Positions 14,314-21,458 of a DNA stretch of 25,031 bases are shown here, in pieces. Each line of letters starts with the position of its first letter. Positions within the stretch are counted from its first letter, which is position 1. The DNA is from Candidatus Benthicola azotiphorus (GTDB taxonomy: Bacteria; Gemmatimonadota; Gemmatimonadetes; Palauibacterales; Palauibacteraceae): positions 1-25,031 of the forward strand of contig CANPVW010000303.1 of assembly GCA_947581745.1 (NCBI GenBank), read 5' to 3'. A program made the translations under genes and the position numbers. A model generated the notes under the pieces. It was not told the DNA's origin and did not search any database. It saw only the letters and a list, made by a program, of their open reading frames with translations.

Positions 14314-15711
14314 ATGTCACAGTACAGGGAAGAGAAGGACTCAATGGGTCCCGTCCGCATCCCCGCGGACATGCTGTACGGAGCGCAGACCGAGCGGGCG
14401 CGTTTGAACTTTCAGATCAGCAAGCTCCGGTTCGATCGCCGTTTCCTGTTCTCTCTCGGGGTGATCAAGAAGGCCGCAGCGGAGGTCAACGAGGAACTCG
14501 GCCTGCTCGACCCGGTCCGCGCCGGGGCGATCCGGCAGGCGGCGCAGGAGCTGATGGACGGCGACCTCGATGCTCATTTCGTACTGGACATCTTCCAGAC
14601 GGGATCGGGAACGTCCACCAACATGAATGCCAACGAGGTGCTGGCGAATCGAGCCAATCTCATCCTCGGTGGAAAGGTCGGGACGAAGGACCCGGTGCAC
14701 CCGAACGATCACGTGAACATGGGTCAGTCGAGCAACGACGTGATACCCACGGCCGTTCACGTGTCCTCCCTGTTTGCCGTCGAAGGCGAGCTCCTGCCCG
14801 CCCTCGCTCATCTCGAGTCGGCGCTCGCGGTGAAGAGGGACGAGTTCGACGGCGTCTACAAGGCGGGGCGAACGCACCTGCAGGACGCCACGCCGATGCG
14901 GCTGGGCCAGGAATTCAGCGGATACGTCAGCCAGATAACGCATGGCATCCGACGCGTGGAGCGGTCCGCCGATTCCCTCCGGGAGCTGGCGATCGGGGGC
15001 ACGGCGGTGGGGACCGGAATCAACACGCACCCGGAATTCGGGAGACGGATGGCGGAGAAGATCAGCGCCATCACCGGCGTCGAGTTTCGTGAAGCCGAGA
15101 ACCACTTCGAGGCGCAGGCGGCGCGCGATGCGGTGGTCGAGATGAGCGGCATGCTGAAGGTCGTGGCCTGCAGTCTGATGAAGATCGCCAATGACCTCCG
15201 GTGGCTCGCCTGCGGGCCCCGCACGGGGATATCCGAGATCAACCTCCCCGAGCTGCAGCCGGGCTCGTCCATCATGCCGGGCAAGGTGAACCCGGTGATG
15301 GCGGAGATGATGACGATGGTGGCGGCGCAGGTGATCGGGAACGATGCGGCCATCACGATCGGTGGCGAGCGGGGCAACTTCGAGCTCAACGTCATGATCC
15401 CGGTGATGATTCACAACCTCCTCGAGTCGATCGAGATCCTCACGACGGGTTGCCGCACTTTCGCGGACCGATGCGTTTCCGGAATCACGGCGAACGTCGA
15501 GCGTTGCATGCGGTACGCCGAGACCACGGGTTCGTTGTCGACGGCCCTCGCTCCCGTGATCGGCTACGACAAGGCGGCGGAAGTGGCCAAGAAGTCGCTC
15601 AAGGAGGAGAAGACGCTCCGGGAGGTCGTGCGGGAGATGAGCCTCATGAGTGACGACGAGCTGGAGCGGATCATCGACTTTGCCAAGATGACGGCGCCGA
15701 ACGTGGGTTGA
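14314..15711 (+). CDS. fumC: Class II fumarate hydratase
   Basis: 465 residues, the standard length. It reversibly hydrates fumarate to L-malate in the TCA cycle, as an iron-independent homotetramer. Visible family blocks: GSGTSTNMNANEV (98-110), HVNMGQSSNDVIPTA (133-147), GRTHLQDATP (185-194) with the conserved His188, and the superfamily signature GSSIMPGKVNPVMAEM (317-332) with its catalytic Ser. The C-terminus is complete. ATG 14314 has AAAGGCGGG about 8 nt upstream. A hairpin repeat begins 12 nt after the stop and could end this transcript. Sequence is typical throughout; an aspartase reading is unlikely given the VYKAGRTHLQDA and FQTGSGTSTNMN signatures. Confidence 0.96.
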   Translation: MSQYREEKDSMGPVRIPADMLYGAQTERARLNFQISKLRFDRRFLFSLGVIKKAAAEVNEELGLLDPVRAGAIRQAAQELMDGDLDAHFVLDIFQTGSGTSTNMNANEVLANRANLILGGKVGTKDPVHPNDHVNMGQSSNDVIPTAVHVSSLFAVEGELLPALAHLESALAVKRDEFDGVYKAGRTHLQDATPMRLGQEFSGYVSQITHGIRRVERSADSLRELAIGGTAVGTGINTHPEFGRRMAEKISAITGVEFREAENHFEAQAARDAVVEMSGMLKVVACSLMKIANDLRWLACGPRTGISEINLPELQPGSSIMPGKVNPVMAEMMTMVAAQVIGNDAAITIGGERGNFELNVMIPVMIHNLLESIEILTTGCRTFADRCVSGITANVERCMRYAETTGSLSTALAPVIGYDKAAEVAKKSLKEEKTLREVVREMSLMSDDELERIIDFAKMTAPNVG

Positions 15712-15723
15712 CTCCCGGCGCCC

Positions 15724-15784
15724 GCCTCCTTCCGTTCGCGCTACGTCCTCGCTGCGCTGCGGAGACGCGCTCCGGGAAGGAGGC
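15724..15784 (+). repeat. 61-bp hairpin repeat, copy 1
   Basis: A palindromic unit whose ends pair over 12 bp (15722-15733 with 15775-15786), enclosing a GC-rich interior with weaker pairing. It matches copy 2 (16008-16068, opposite strand) at 57 of 61 positions. It starts 12 nt after fumC. It looks like a REP-type element or a reused terminator hairpin; no T-run follows. Confidence 0.8.
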
Positions 15785-15836
15785 GGTGCCCCGGGCAGGT
15801 CGGACGCCGGGCGGTGATCGAGAGGAGGAGGGTCAC

Positions 15837-15983
15837 GTGTTCGATCCGAAGAACCGAATCCACTGGGTGGCGGCAATCGTCATCCTCGCCATCCTCATCC
15901 TGATCCTGGGAGTTACCGCCACCGCCTCAGGCCAGGAGCCCTGGGTGCGAGTCACGCGGGCCCTCCCCGATTCCGGACCCTGA
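15837..15983 (+). CDS. 48-residue single-helix membrane microprotein
   Basis: Small gene from GTG 15837, preceded by a strong purine ribosome site (GAGAGGAGGAGGG, 5 nt upstream). The peptide begins MFDPKNRIHW and continues into one hydrophobic helix (about 11-29, VAAIVILAILILILGVTA). It ends in a short polar tail (SGQEPWVRVTRALPDSGP). I do not recognise a family. The helix lacks an obvious cleavage or lipobox motif, so it is probably membrane-anchored. It lies entirely between two inverted 61-bp repeats, 125 nt after fumC and 94 nt before the convergent DUF4340 stop. The ribosome site and helix are the evidence that it is real; there is no homology support. Confidence 0.6.
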   Translation: MFDPKNRIHWVAAIVILAILILILGVTATASGQEPWVRVTRALPDSGP

Positions 15984-16007
15984 GAGCAGCCCACCTACCT
16001 GCCACGC

Positions 16008-16068
16008 GTTTCCTTCCTGGAGCGCGTCTCCGCAGCGCAGCGAGGACTTAGCGCGAACGGAAGGAGGC
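16008..16068 (-). repeat. 61-bp hairpin repeat, copy 2 (inverted)
   Basis: Reverse-complement copy of 15724-15784 with 4 mismatches in 61. It forms its own 13-bp stem (16005-16017 with 16059-16071), counting two G-U pairs. It sits between the microprotein stop (15983) and the convergent DUF4340 stop (16078), a natural spot for a bidirectional terminator. Confidence 0.8.
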
Positions 16069-16077
16069 GCGGTTCTC

Positions 16078-17013
16078 CTACTCCCTTCCCTCCAGCATCG
16101 ACCGGGTCGGCAGCAGACGCTCCGCCTGGGCGGCGGAGATCCGGTAAGCCAGTGGGTCATCCGCGCGGCGCACCAGGAAGTCGCGCGCGTCGGGGGATGT
16201 GAGGAAGAGGAGCGACAGAGCGGGTGCCGCGCCGGGCTCATCGGAGTCGTACATCTCGAGTGTGGCCGCCGGGCTGGAGAAGTCGACCGCGAAGGCGACG
16301 GAGTCCGACGGGAAACCAGTGGCCTCCAGGGTCGCGGATTCCTGCAGAAGGCCCGCGACGACCGCCGAATCCGCCGTCGTGCCATCGAGACTCCAGGCCC
16401 CGGCAGGGTCCGCCGTGTCCCTCTCCAGCACGACGAGTCCCTCCTGATCGCCCCGGCTGACCGAAATGCGGCCCACCGCGGCCGTGTCCACGCTGGCGAC
16501 GATCCTGTTTCGCCACTCCTCGAGCGGTCGAAGCAGCAGGCGTACCGATGCTGCCGGAACCGAGAAAACGTCGTCCGAAGGTGGGAATCGGACGTAGCGC
16601 CCGTCGGCCCCCGCCCCTCCGAGCAGGAAGACCACATCGGGGCTCCCGGCCGGCCCGATCTCGACGAGCCGGGCCGAGTCCTCGAGAACTCCCAGACGGG
16701 CGTGATTGGACGCGCTCCGGGCGACGAGCCTTCCGACCCGTGCCGACTCGAGTCCCTCGGCCAGTCGCCGTATGGCCGCCGTGTCGGCCGGATAACCGTT
16801 GACGGTCCACGTTCCGTCCCTGTCCTCGAGCCTCAAGGAGTCGGAGGGTTCGGGTCCGACCACCCGAATCAGCTCGAGCCCGCCGTGGACGGCCCCCGCG
16901 ATGTCGTCTCCACCCTCGGATTGTTCGTCGCCGGAGAGCAGCTGAACCGCCGCGTAGAGGAGCGACAGAACCGCGAGCGCTACGAAGATCGCCTTTACCT
17001 GACTCGACCTCAT
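16078..17013 (-). CDS. DUF4340 domain protein of the Gld-type ABC cassette
   Basis: 311 residues. One N-terminal membrane helix (about 7-27) is followed by a large extracytoplasmic region rich in beta-strand segments, with the DUF4340 pattern: LRLEDRDGTWTVNGYPADTAAIRRLAEGLESARVGRLVA, SDPV-like repeats and WRNRIVASVDTAAVGRI. DUF4340 proteins are commonly encoded next to GldA/GldF/GldG-like ABC genes and are thought to be accessory envelope subunits. The start overlaps the stop of the GldF-GldG gene by 4 nt (ATGA), so the two are translated together. It is the last gene of the cassette. No catalytic motif is visible. High confidence in family, low in function. Confidence 0.85.
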   Translation of the reverse strand: MRSSQVKAIFVALAVLSLLYAAVQLLSGDEQSEGGDDIAGAVHGGLELIRVVGPEPSDSLRLEDRDGTWTVNGYPADTAAIRRLAEGLESARVGRLVARSASNHARLGVLEDSARLVEIGPAGSPDVVFLLGGAGADGRYVRFPPSDDVFSVPAASVRLLLRPLEEWRNRIVASVDTAAVGRISVSRGDQEGLVVLERDTADPAGAWSLDGTTADSAVVAGLLQESATLEATGFPSDSVAFAVDFSSPAATLEMYDSDEPGAAPALSLLFLTSPDARDFLVRRADDPLAYRISAAQAERLLPTRSMLEGRE

Positions 17014-19298
17014 GCTCTCGCCTCGTCTTTCGTCGGCCCGGGACCGGAGCTCTTTCCATACGTCATGCCCTGCAGCTGCTTCCTCCGGGCGAGCCTCAAG
17101 ACACCGATCAACACGAACAGGAAGGGCACGCCGATCAGGTTGCCGTACTTCGCCGCGTCCCGCACTCCCTCGGAAGCGTAGAGCAGCGGCGGCGCCCGCC
17201 GGAGCTTGGATCGGATCTCGATCAGCGACTCGTCCTGGGCCAGCCAGTCCACCGCGTTCGTGAGGAACAGCAGATTCCCCGGCTCTCCACCGAGGAACCG
17301 ATTGGAAGCGAAGTCCGCGTCACCCACGAGGACCAGGCGTCCCCCCGACGGCGATCCTCCGCCTGCACCCTCCGGTTCCCCCGCCCGTGGAAGAATCGCG
17401 GCGGCCATCGGCTGCGGCCGCAGATCGGTGGCGATCGATCTCCAGTCGAACTGCGGGTTGATCGGATGGTATCCGGTCAGGTGCTGCGCGAACTCCGTCG
17501 TGGCCAGGAGGGGAGTGACGGTGGTCGTGTCCGCCCCGGAGAGGTCGAGCGGGCTGGCCCACGGCAACAGCACACCGTTCAGGCCTTCCACGATGGCGTT
17601 GGAAGTTGCGGGCAGCACGATCGGCCACAGCGGATACGGGACCACGTAGCTCATGCCCGAGCTCGAGGGCAGAGTGACCCTGCCGCTCGACCTGAGGTCC
17701 ATGACCATGCCCTCCGGTATCGCCACGCCGTAGCCGGCGAGGAGGGAGTCCAGGACCGGGTGTGGCTGGGGGCTCGGAAACATCTGCGTTTCGTCGATCG
17801 CAGTCGGCTGCGTCATCAGCAGCATGTTGCCGCCGCCGGCCAGAAAGGCCTCGAGCTTCTCTCCCTCGGCTTCAGAAAGCGGCGTCTGTGGGCCCTGGAT
17901 CACCAGCACGCGAATGGAGTCGGCCACGTTCGACGAGTCGGCCGTGATGTTCACGGACGTGACCTGGTAGTTCTGACGCAGCGTTTCGGCCAGCCCCGAC
18001 GCCTCGCCCTCGATGTCGGCCTCTCCGTGCCCCGTCAGGAACCCGACGGTCGTCCGTTCCGGATTCGTGAGAGCCATGATCGCGCTGGTCAGCCGGTACT
18101 CGAGGTCGTCGGTCTGGCGTACGAAAGGCACGTTGGCGGTCTGGTCCGCGTATTGAATCGCGATCCCCAGGTAGCCCTGCCGGACCTGGAATTCCTCCTG
18201 CCCGAGCACGTTGAACTGAATAGCGGGAATCTGCATCCGCTCGGCTTCCGCCTCGGCGTCCGGGTCTGCGGCGGAAGGACTGTAGCGCAACAGTTGCAGG
18301 TTAGCTCCGGCGGCGGACTGGTAGTCGGCCAGCAGGTCCTCCACGTCCCTCTTCACGAGGTCGACCTGGGGCGGCAGCTCGCGGGAGGCGAAGAGCTTGA
18401 TGGTGACCAGGTCGTCGACGTTGCGGAGGACGTCCCGCGTCGTCGCGGACAGGGTGTACGCCTTGCCCGGAGTGAGATCCAGTCGTCCCCGGATGTGCCG
18501 GCCGAGCAGATTGACGACGACGCAGATCAGCAGGATGCCCAGGATCCCCGCCTTCAGGGTGCGCCAGGAAGCGCCTCTCAGATTGAGGCGGCCTCGCTCT
18601 ATCATCAGGTAGGCGAGACCCAGAAAGGCCGCCGTCATCGAAATGAAGTACACGATGTCCCGCAGGTCGAGGACGCCCCGGGTAATCGCCGAGAAATGAG
18701 TCAGCAACCCCAGCCGGGTCGCGGCGACGGCGAGGACAGGCGGCAAACCGATCAGCACGACGTTCATCGTAACGGCCAGCAGGACGAATATGGACGCGAG
18801 GGCCACGATGAAGGCGGTGATCTGGTTCCGCGTCAGAGAAGACGCCCACAAGCCGATCGCCACCAGCGTGCCCGTCAGGAGCAGGGCCCCCGCGTACTGG
18901 GCGAACATGACACCGAAGTAAGGCTGCCCGCCGAGACGGAGCCCAACGGCGGCGCCCAGCGTCCCGGCCAGCGCCACGGCCATGAAACCCATGATCCCCG
19001 CGTATTTCCCGAGCAGGAACTGGAACGTCGAGATCGGCTGCGCCAGTACCAGCTCCAGCGTGCCCTTCGAGCGCTCCTCGGCCAGCGATCGCATCGTCAC
19101 CGCGGGCACGAAGAACAGGAGCAGCCAGGGCATGAGCTCGAACATCGGGCGGAGCGTGGCCTCGGCCGTGACGAATACGGTACGGAAGTAGAAGAAGAAA
19201 TTGGCCACCAGGAAGACGACCACCAGAATGTAGGCCGTCGCCTGGTCGAAGTAGCTGCGGAATTCGCGGCCCGCGATGGTCATGATGTTCCTGGTCAT
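17010..19298 (-). CDS. GldF-GldG fusion: ABC-2 permease plus auxiliary domain
   Basis: 762 residues joining two normally separate subunits. Residues 1-240 are an ABC-2 permease like GldF, with about six helices and the family motifs REFRSYFDQATAYILVVVFL, SLAEERSKGTLELVLAQPIS and KYAGIMG. A helix near 255-275 leads into the GldG-like ABC_transp_aux part (about 275-735): LTPGKAYTLSATTRDVL, VTIKLFASRELPP, FLTGHGEADIEGE, VLVIQGPQTPLSEAEGEKLEAFLAGGGNMLLM. A last helix near 715-735 anchors the C-terminus. With the ATPase gene upstream it forms a putative exporter or envelope machine; gliding itself is not implied. ATG 19298 overlaps the ATPase stop by 4 nt (ATGA), ruling out the longer frame back to 19640. 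Confidence 0.88.
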   Translation of the reverse strand: MTRNIMTIAGREFRSYFDQATAYILVVVFLVANFFFYFRTVFVTAEATLRPMFELMPWLLLFFVPAVTMRSLAEERSKGTLELVLAQPISTFQFLLGKYAGIMGFMAVALAGTLGAAVGLRLGGQPYFGVMFAQYAGALLLTGTLVAIGLWASSLTRNQITAFIVALASIFVLLAVTMNVVLIGLPPVLAVAATRLGLLTHFSAITRGVLDLRDIVYFISMTAAFLGLAYLMIERGRLNLRGASWRTLKAGILGILLICVVVNLLGRHIRGRLDLTPGKAYTLSATTRDVLRNVDDLVTIKLFASRELPPQVDLVKRDVEDLLADYQSAAGANLQLLRYSPSAADPDAEAEAERMQIPAIQFNVLGQEEFQVRQGYLGIAIQYADQTANVPFVRQTDDLEYRLTSAIMALTNPERTTVGFLTGHGEADIEGEASGLAETLRQNYQVTSVNITADSSNVADSIRVLVIQGPQTPLSEAEGEKLEAFLAGGGNMLLMTQPTAIDETQMFPSPQPHPVLDSLLAGYGVAIPEGMVMDLRSSGRVTLPSSSGMSYVVPYPLWPIVLPATSNAIVEGLNGVLLPWASPLDLSGADTTTVTPLLATTEFAQHLTGYHPINPQFDWRSIATDLRPQPMAAAILPRAGEPEGAGGGSPSGGRLVLVGDADFASNRFLGGEPGNLLFLTNAVDWLAQDESLIEIRSKLRRAPPLLYASEGVRDAAKYGNLIGVPFLFVLIGVLRLARRKQLQGMTYGKSSGPGPTKDEARA

Positions 19299-20236
19299 GA
19301 TCCCGACTCCGTGAGGTCGCGGAAGAATCGCTCGAGATCCTCCTGTTCCCTCTTCATTTCCCACAGCGTCCAGTCCCTCTCCTTCGCCAGGGCGAAGATG
19401 TCCGGTCGCGGGTCCGCATTTCCGGCACCCACGACGGAGAACCTGGGTCGCGCGCCGGCGTCGTCCAGTGCGTCCACCCGGGAAACGGACGCCAGACCTT
19501 CGAGCGCCTGGCGCAGAGACCCGGGCTGAGCGTCGATCTCCACCGTCACCCGGCGAGCCCCCTCGCCCCCCGACAGGAGCGTACCGACGGCGCCGTCGGC
19601 GATGATCTTGCCACGGTGTATGATCAGGAGCCGATCGCACACGGCCTGAACTTCCTGCATCACGTGCGTGCTGAGGAGGACCGTGTGGTCCTGTCCCAGG
19701 CGAGTGATCAACTTGCGGATCTCGACCCGCTGGTTCGGGTCCAGGCCTTCGGTGGGCTCGTCCAGGATCAGGATGTCCGGCTCGGAGAGAATCGCCTGGG
19801 CGAGGCCCACTCGTTGCCGAAATCCCTTCGACAGGTGGCCGATCGGTCGATAGTAGACCTCTCCGATTCCCGTTTGCTCCACGGCAGGATCGATTCGGTC
19901 CGATACGTCGGGCGGCTCGATTCCACGCAGTCGGGCCATGAAGGCCAGGAACTCCCCGACCAGCATCTCCTCGTACAGGGGGTTGGTCTCCGGCAGATAG
20001 CCTATGCGGCGCCGGGCCTCGGCCGAGTCTTCTTCCACGGAACGTCCGTCGATCTCGATCGTGCCTGTATCCGGCTCCAGGGCGCGCGTAATCAAGCGCA
20101 TCGTCGTGGTCTTCCCGGCTCCGTTGGGTCCGAGGAATCCGACGACTTCCCCCCGGTCGATGGAAAAGGACACACCATCGACGGCGCGTACCCCGCCAAA
20201 GCTCTTGGCGACATCGGTTAGCCGAACCAGCGACAT
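19295..20236 (-). CDS. ABC transporter ATPase, GldA-like
   Basis: 313 residues. It carries all ATPase motifs: Walker A GPNGAGKTT (36-44), signature LSKGFRQRVGLAQAIL (135-150), Walker B ILILDEPTEGLD (155-166) and the H-loop His191 (LLSTHV). It belongs to the ABC-2 export class (CcmA/GldA type) and would power the permease encoded next. The last 80 residues form a C-terminal domain typical of that class. ATG 20236 has AGAGG 8 nt upstream and a TTGACA promoter 35 nt further, so the longer open frame to 20665 is not used. It is the first gene of a three-gene operon with ATGA junctions. Confidence 0.93.
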   Translation of the reverse strand: MSLVRLTDVAKSFGGVRAVDGVSFSIDRGEVVGFLGPNGAGKTTTMRLITRALEPDTGTIEIDGRSVEEDSAEARRRIGYLPETNPLYEEMLVGEFLAFMARLRGIEPPDVSDRIDPAVEQTGIGEVYYRPIGHLSKGFRQRVGLAQAILSEPDILILDEPTEGLDPNQRVEIRKLITRLGQDHTVLLSTHVMQEVQAVCDRLLIIHRGKIIADGAVGTLLSGGEGARRVTVEIDAQPGSLRQALEGLASVSRVDALDDAGARPRFSVVGAGNADPRPDIFALAKERDWTLWEMKREQEDLERFFRDLTESGS

Positions 20237-20270
20237 TACTCGACCTCTGGGTTGTGAGTGGCGGTGGGCC

Positions 20271-20298
20271 AAAGTAGTGGAGCCCGCATGCCTGTCAA
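20271..20298 (-). promoter_or_regulatory. Sigma70-type promoter of the Gld-like ABC operon
   Basis: Minus strand TTGACA (20298-20293), a perfect -35, then 16 nt, then TACTTT (20276-20271) as a fair -10. Transcription would begin about 28 nt before ATG 20236. Confidence 0.6.
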
Positions 20299-20348
20299 TC
20301 GGCCCGGGAGCCCCGTGCCGCCGAAGCGACCGCGAAACTTGCCCGTAA

Positions 20349-20397
20349 GGCCCGTGAAAGCGACCTTGCTGTGCTCTCCGGGCCGGGCTCACGGGCC
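20349..20397. repeat. 9-bp perfect inverted repeat in the BNR gene leader
   Basis: GGCCCGTGA (20349-20357) and TCACGGGCC (20389-20397) pair perfectly across 31 nt, 46 nt upstream of the BNR start. It may be a leader stem-loop or a dyad for a regulator of the propeller/peptidase operon. The long spacer weakens the case for a simple terminator. Confidence 0.35.
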
Positions 20398-20443
20398 GGA
20401 TTCCAGGACACGACACTCCGGACCGAACAAGGGAATCGAATCG

Positions 20444-21436
20444 ATGCGAATACTGGTGGGAACGAAGGGGGGCCTGTACGTGGTTCGCTGGGTCCACGGC
20501 GAGCGAGCGGCACAGATGGAGGAGAGTCACTTCGAGGGTGACGACGTGCGCGCGATCGTTCCCGCCGGCCGCCTGTTCTACGCCGCTGTCAGCGGTCACG
20601 GCGTGTGGCGCAGCGATGACGAAGGGCGTAGCTGGAAGCAGATGACCGGACCCCTGGACGGGCACATCATCCGCTCGCTGGCGGTGTCACCGCGCGACCC
20701 CGACCTGCTGTATGCGGGCACGCAGCCGGCTGCCCTTCACGTGTCACGTGATGGAGGGACGAGCTGGGAGGAGATGACCGAGTTCCGTGTACTCGGCGTT
20801 CGGGAGGGATGGAAGGATGCGGGGGAAGGGGCGGCGCGTGTCGACACGATCGCGGCCGACCCTAACGACTCCCGCCGACTGTATGCCGGCGTCGAGATCG
20901 GCGGCGCTTATCGCAGCGACGACGGGGGACGAACCTGGACGGGCTGCAACGAAGGCCTGTTCGACGACGTGCACATCCTGCTGGCCGATCCGCTGGATTC
21001 TTCTCGGGTCTACGCCGCCACGGGCGGTGGATTCCACATCAGTCGGGATCGGGGCCGCAAGTGGTCGTCGCATCCCGGTGAAGTGGGGCAGGCCTACTGC
21101 ACGCGCCTCGACGCCGAGTTCGAGCGCGGCGCGCGTGACTCGACCCTCGTTCTGGCGCTCGCCGCGGGTCCGCCGGCCACCTGGGCGGGCTCGAAAGGCG
21201 ATGCGAAGGCGAGATTGCTCGTGAGTCGTGACTCGGGCGAGTCGTGGGAGGCGTTCAGGACCAGCGCGATGGGAGAAAAGGGAGCCTTCACCGCTCTGGC
21301 GACGGACCCCACGACCCGTCAGTCCGGCTACGTGGGCACGAGCACGGGACGGTTGTACTACGGCAACGCGGTCCTGGGCCGCTGGACGAAGATTCTGTAC
21401 GGCCTTCCCCGCGTACAGGTCCTTCGGATCCTGTAG
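20444..21436 (+). CDS. BNR/sortilin-type beta-propeller protein
   Basis: 330 residues made of BNR (Asp-box) repeats: GVWRSDDEGRSWKQM, LHVSRDGGTSWEEM, AYRSDDGGRTWTGC, FHISRDRGRKWSS, LLVSRDSGESWEAF. Each has the SxDxGxxW turn of sialidase/Vps10-type propellers, alternating with (L/V)YAG strand motifs. There is no sialidase catalytic set (no FRIP arginine motif), so an enzyme role is not supported. ATG 20444 gives MRILVGTKGGLYVVRW with no signal peptide, suggesting a cytoplasmic protein, odd beside a secreted peptidase. AAGGGAA lies about 8 nt upstream. The S9 peptidase gene starts 22 nt after its stop, so they are probably one operon. Confidence 0.85.
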   Translation: MRILVGTKGGLYVVRWVHGERAAQMEESHFEGDDVRAIVPAGRLFYAAVSGHGVWRSDDEGRSWKQMTGPLDGHIIRSLAVSPRDPDLLYAGTQPAALHVSRDGGTSWEEMTEFRVLGVREGWKDAGEGAARVDTIAADPNDSRRLYAGVEIGGAYRSDDGGRTWTGCNEGLFDDVHILLADPLDSSRVYAATGGGFHISRDRGRKWSSHPGEVGQAYCTRLDAEFERGARDSTLVLALAAGPPATWAGSKGDAKARLLVSRDSGESWEAFRTSAMGEKGAFTALATDPTTRQSGYVGTSTGRLYYGNAVLGRWTKILYGLPRVQVLRIL

Positions 21437-21458
21437 CCCCGATCGACGGAGTGATTCG

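Noticed and set aside
14341..15876. 511-codon minus-strand open frame opposite fumC
   Set aside because: Antisense shadow; fumC is conserved end to end on the plus strand.
15722..16072. A complete insertion sequence
   Set aside because: No transposase and no convincing target-site duplication; only the inverted repeats and a 48-codon gene are present.
17466..19529. 687-codon plus-strand open frame opposite the GldF-GldG fusion and GldA genes
   Set aside because: Antisense shadow: composition is Arg/Gln/His/Gly-rich with no domain pattern, while the opposite strand encodes clear ABC motifs across the same stretch.
16078..20236. Evidence for gliding motility
   Set aside because: Gld-like ABC genes are widespread in non-gliding bacteria and no other gliding gene is in the window.
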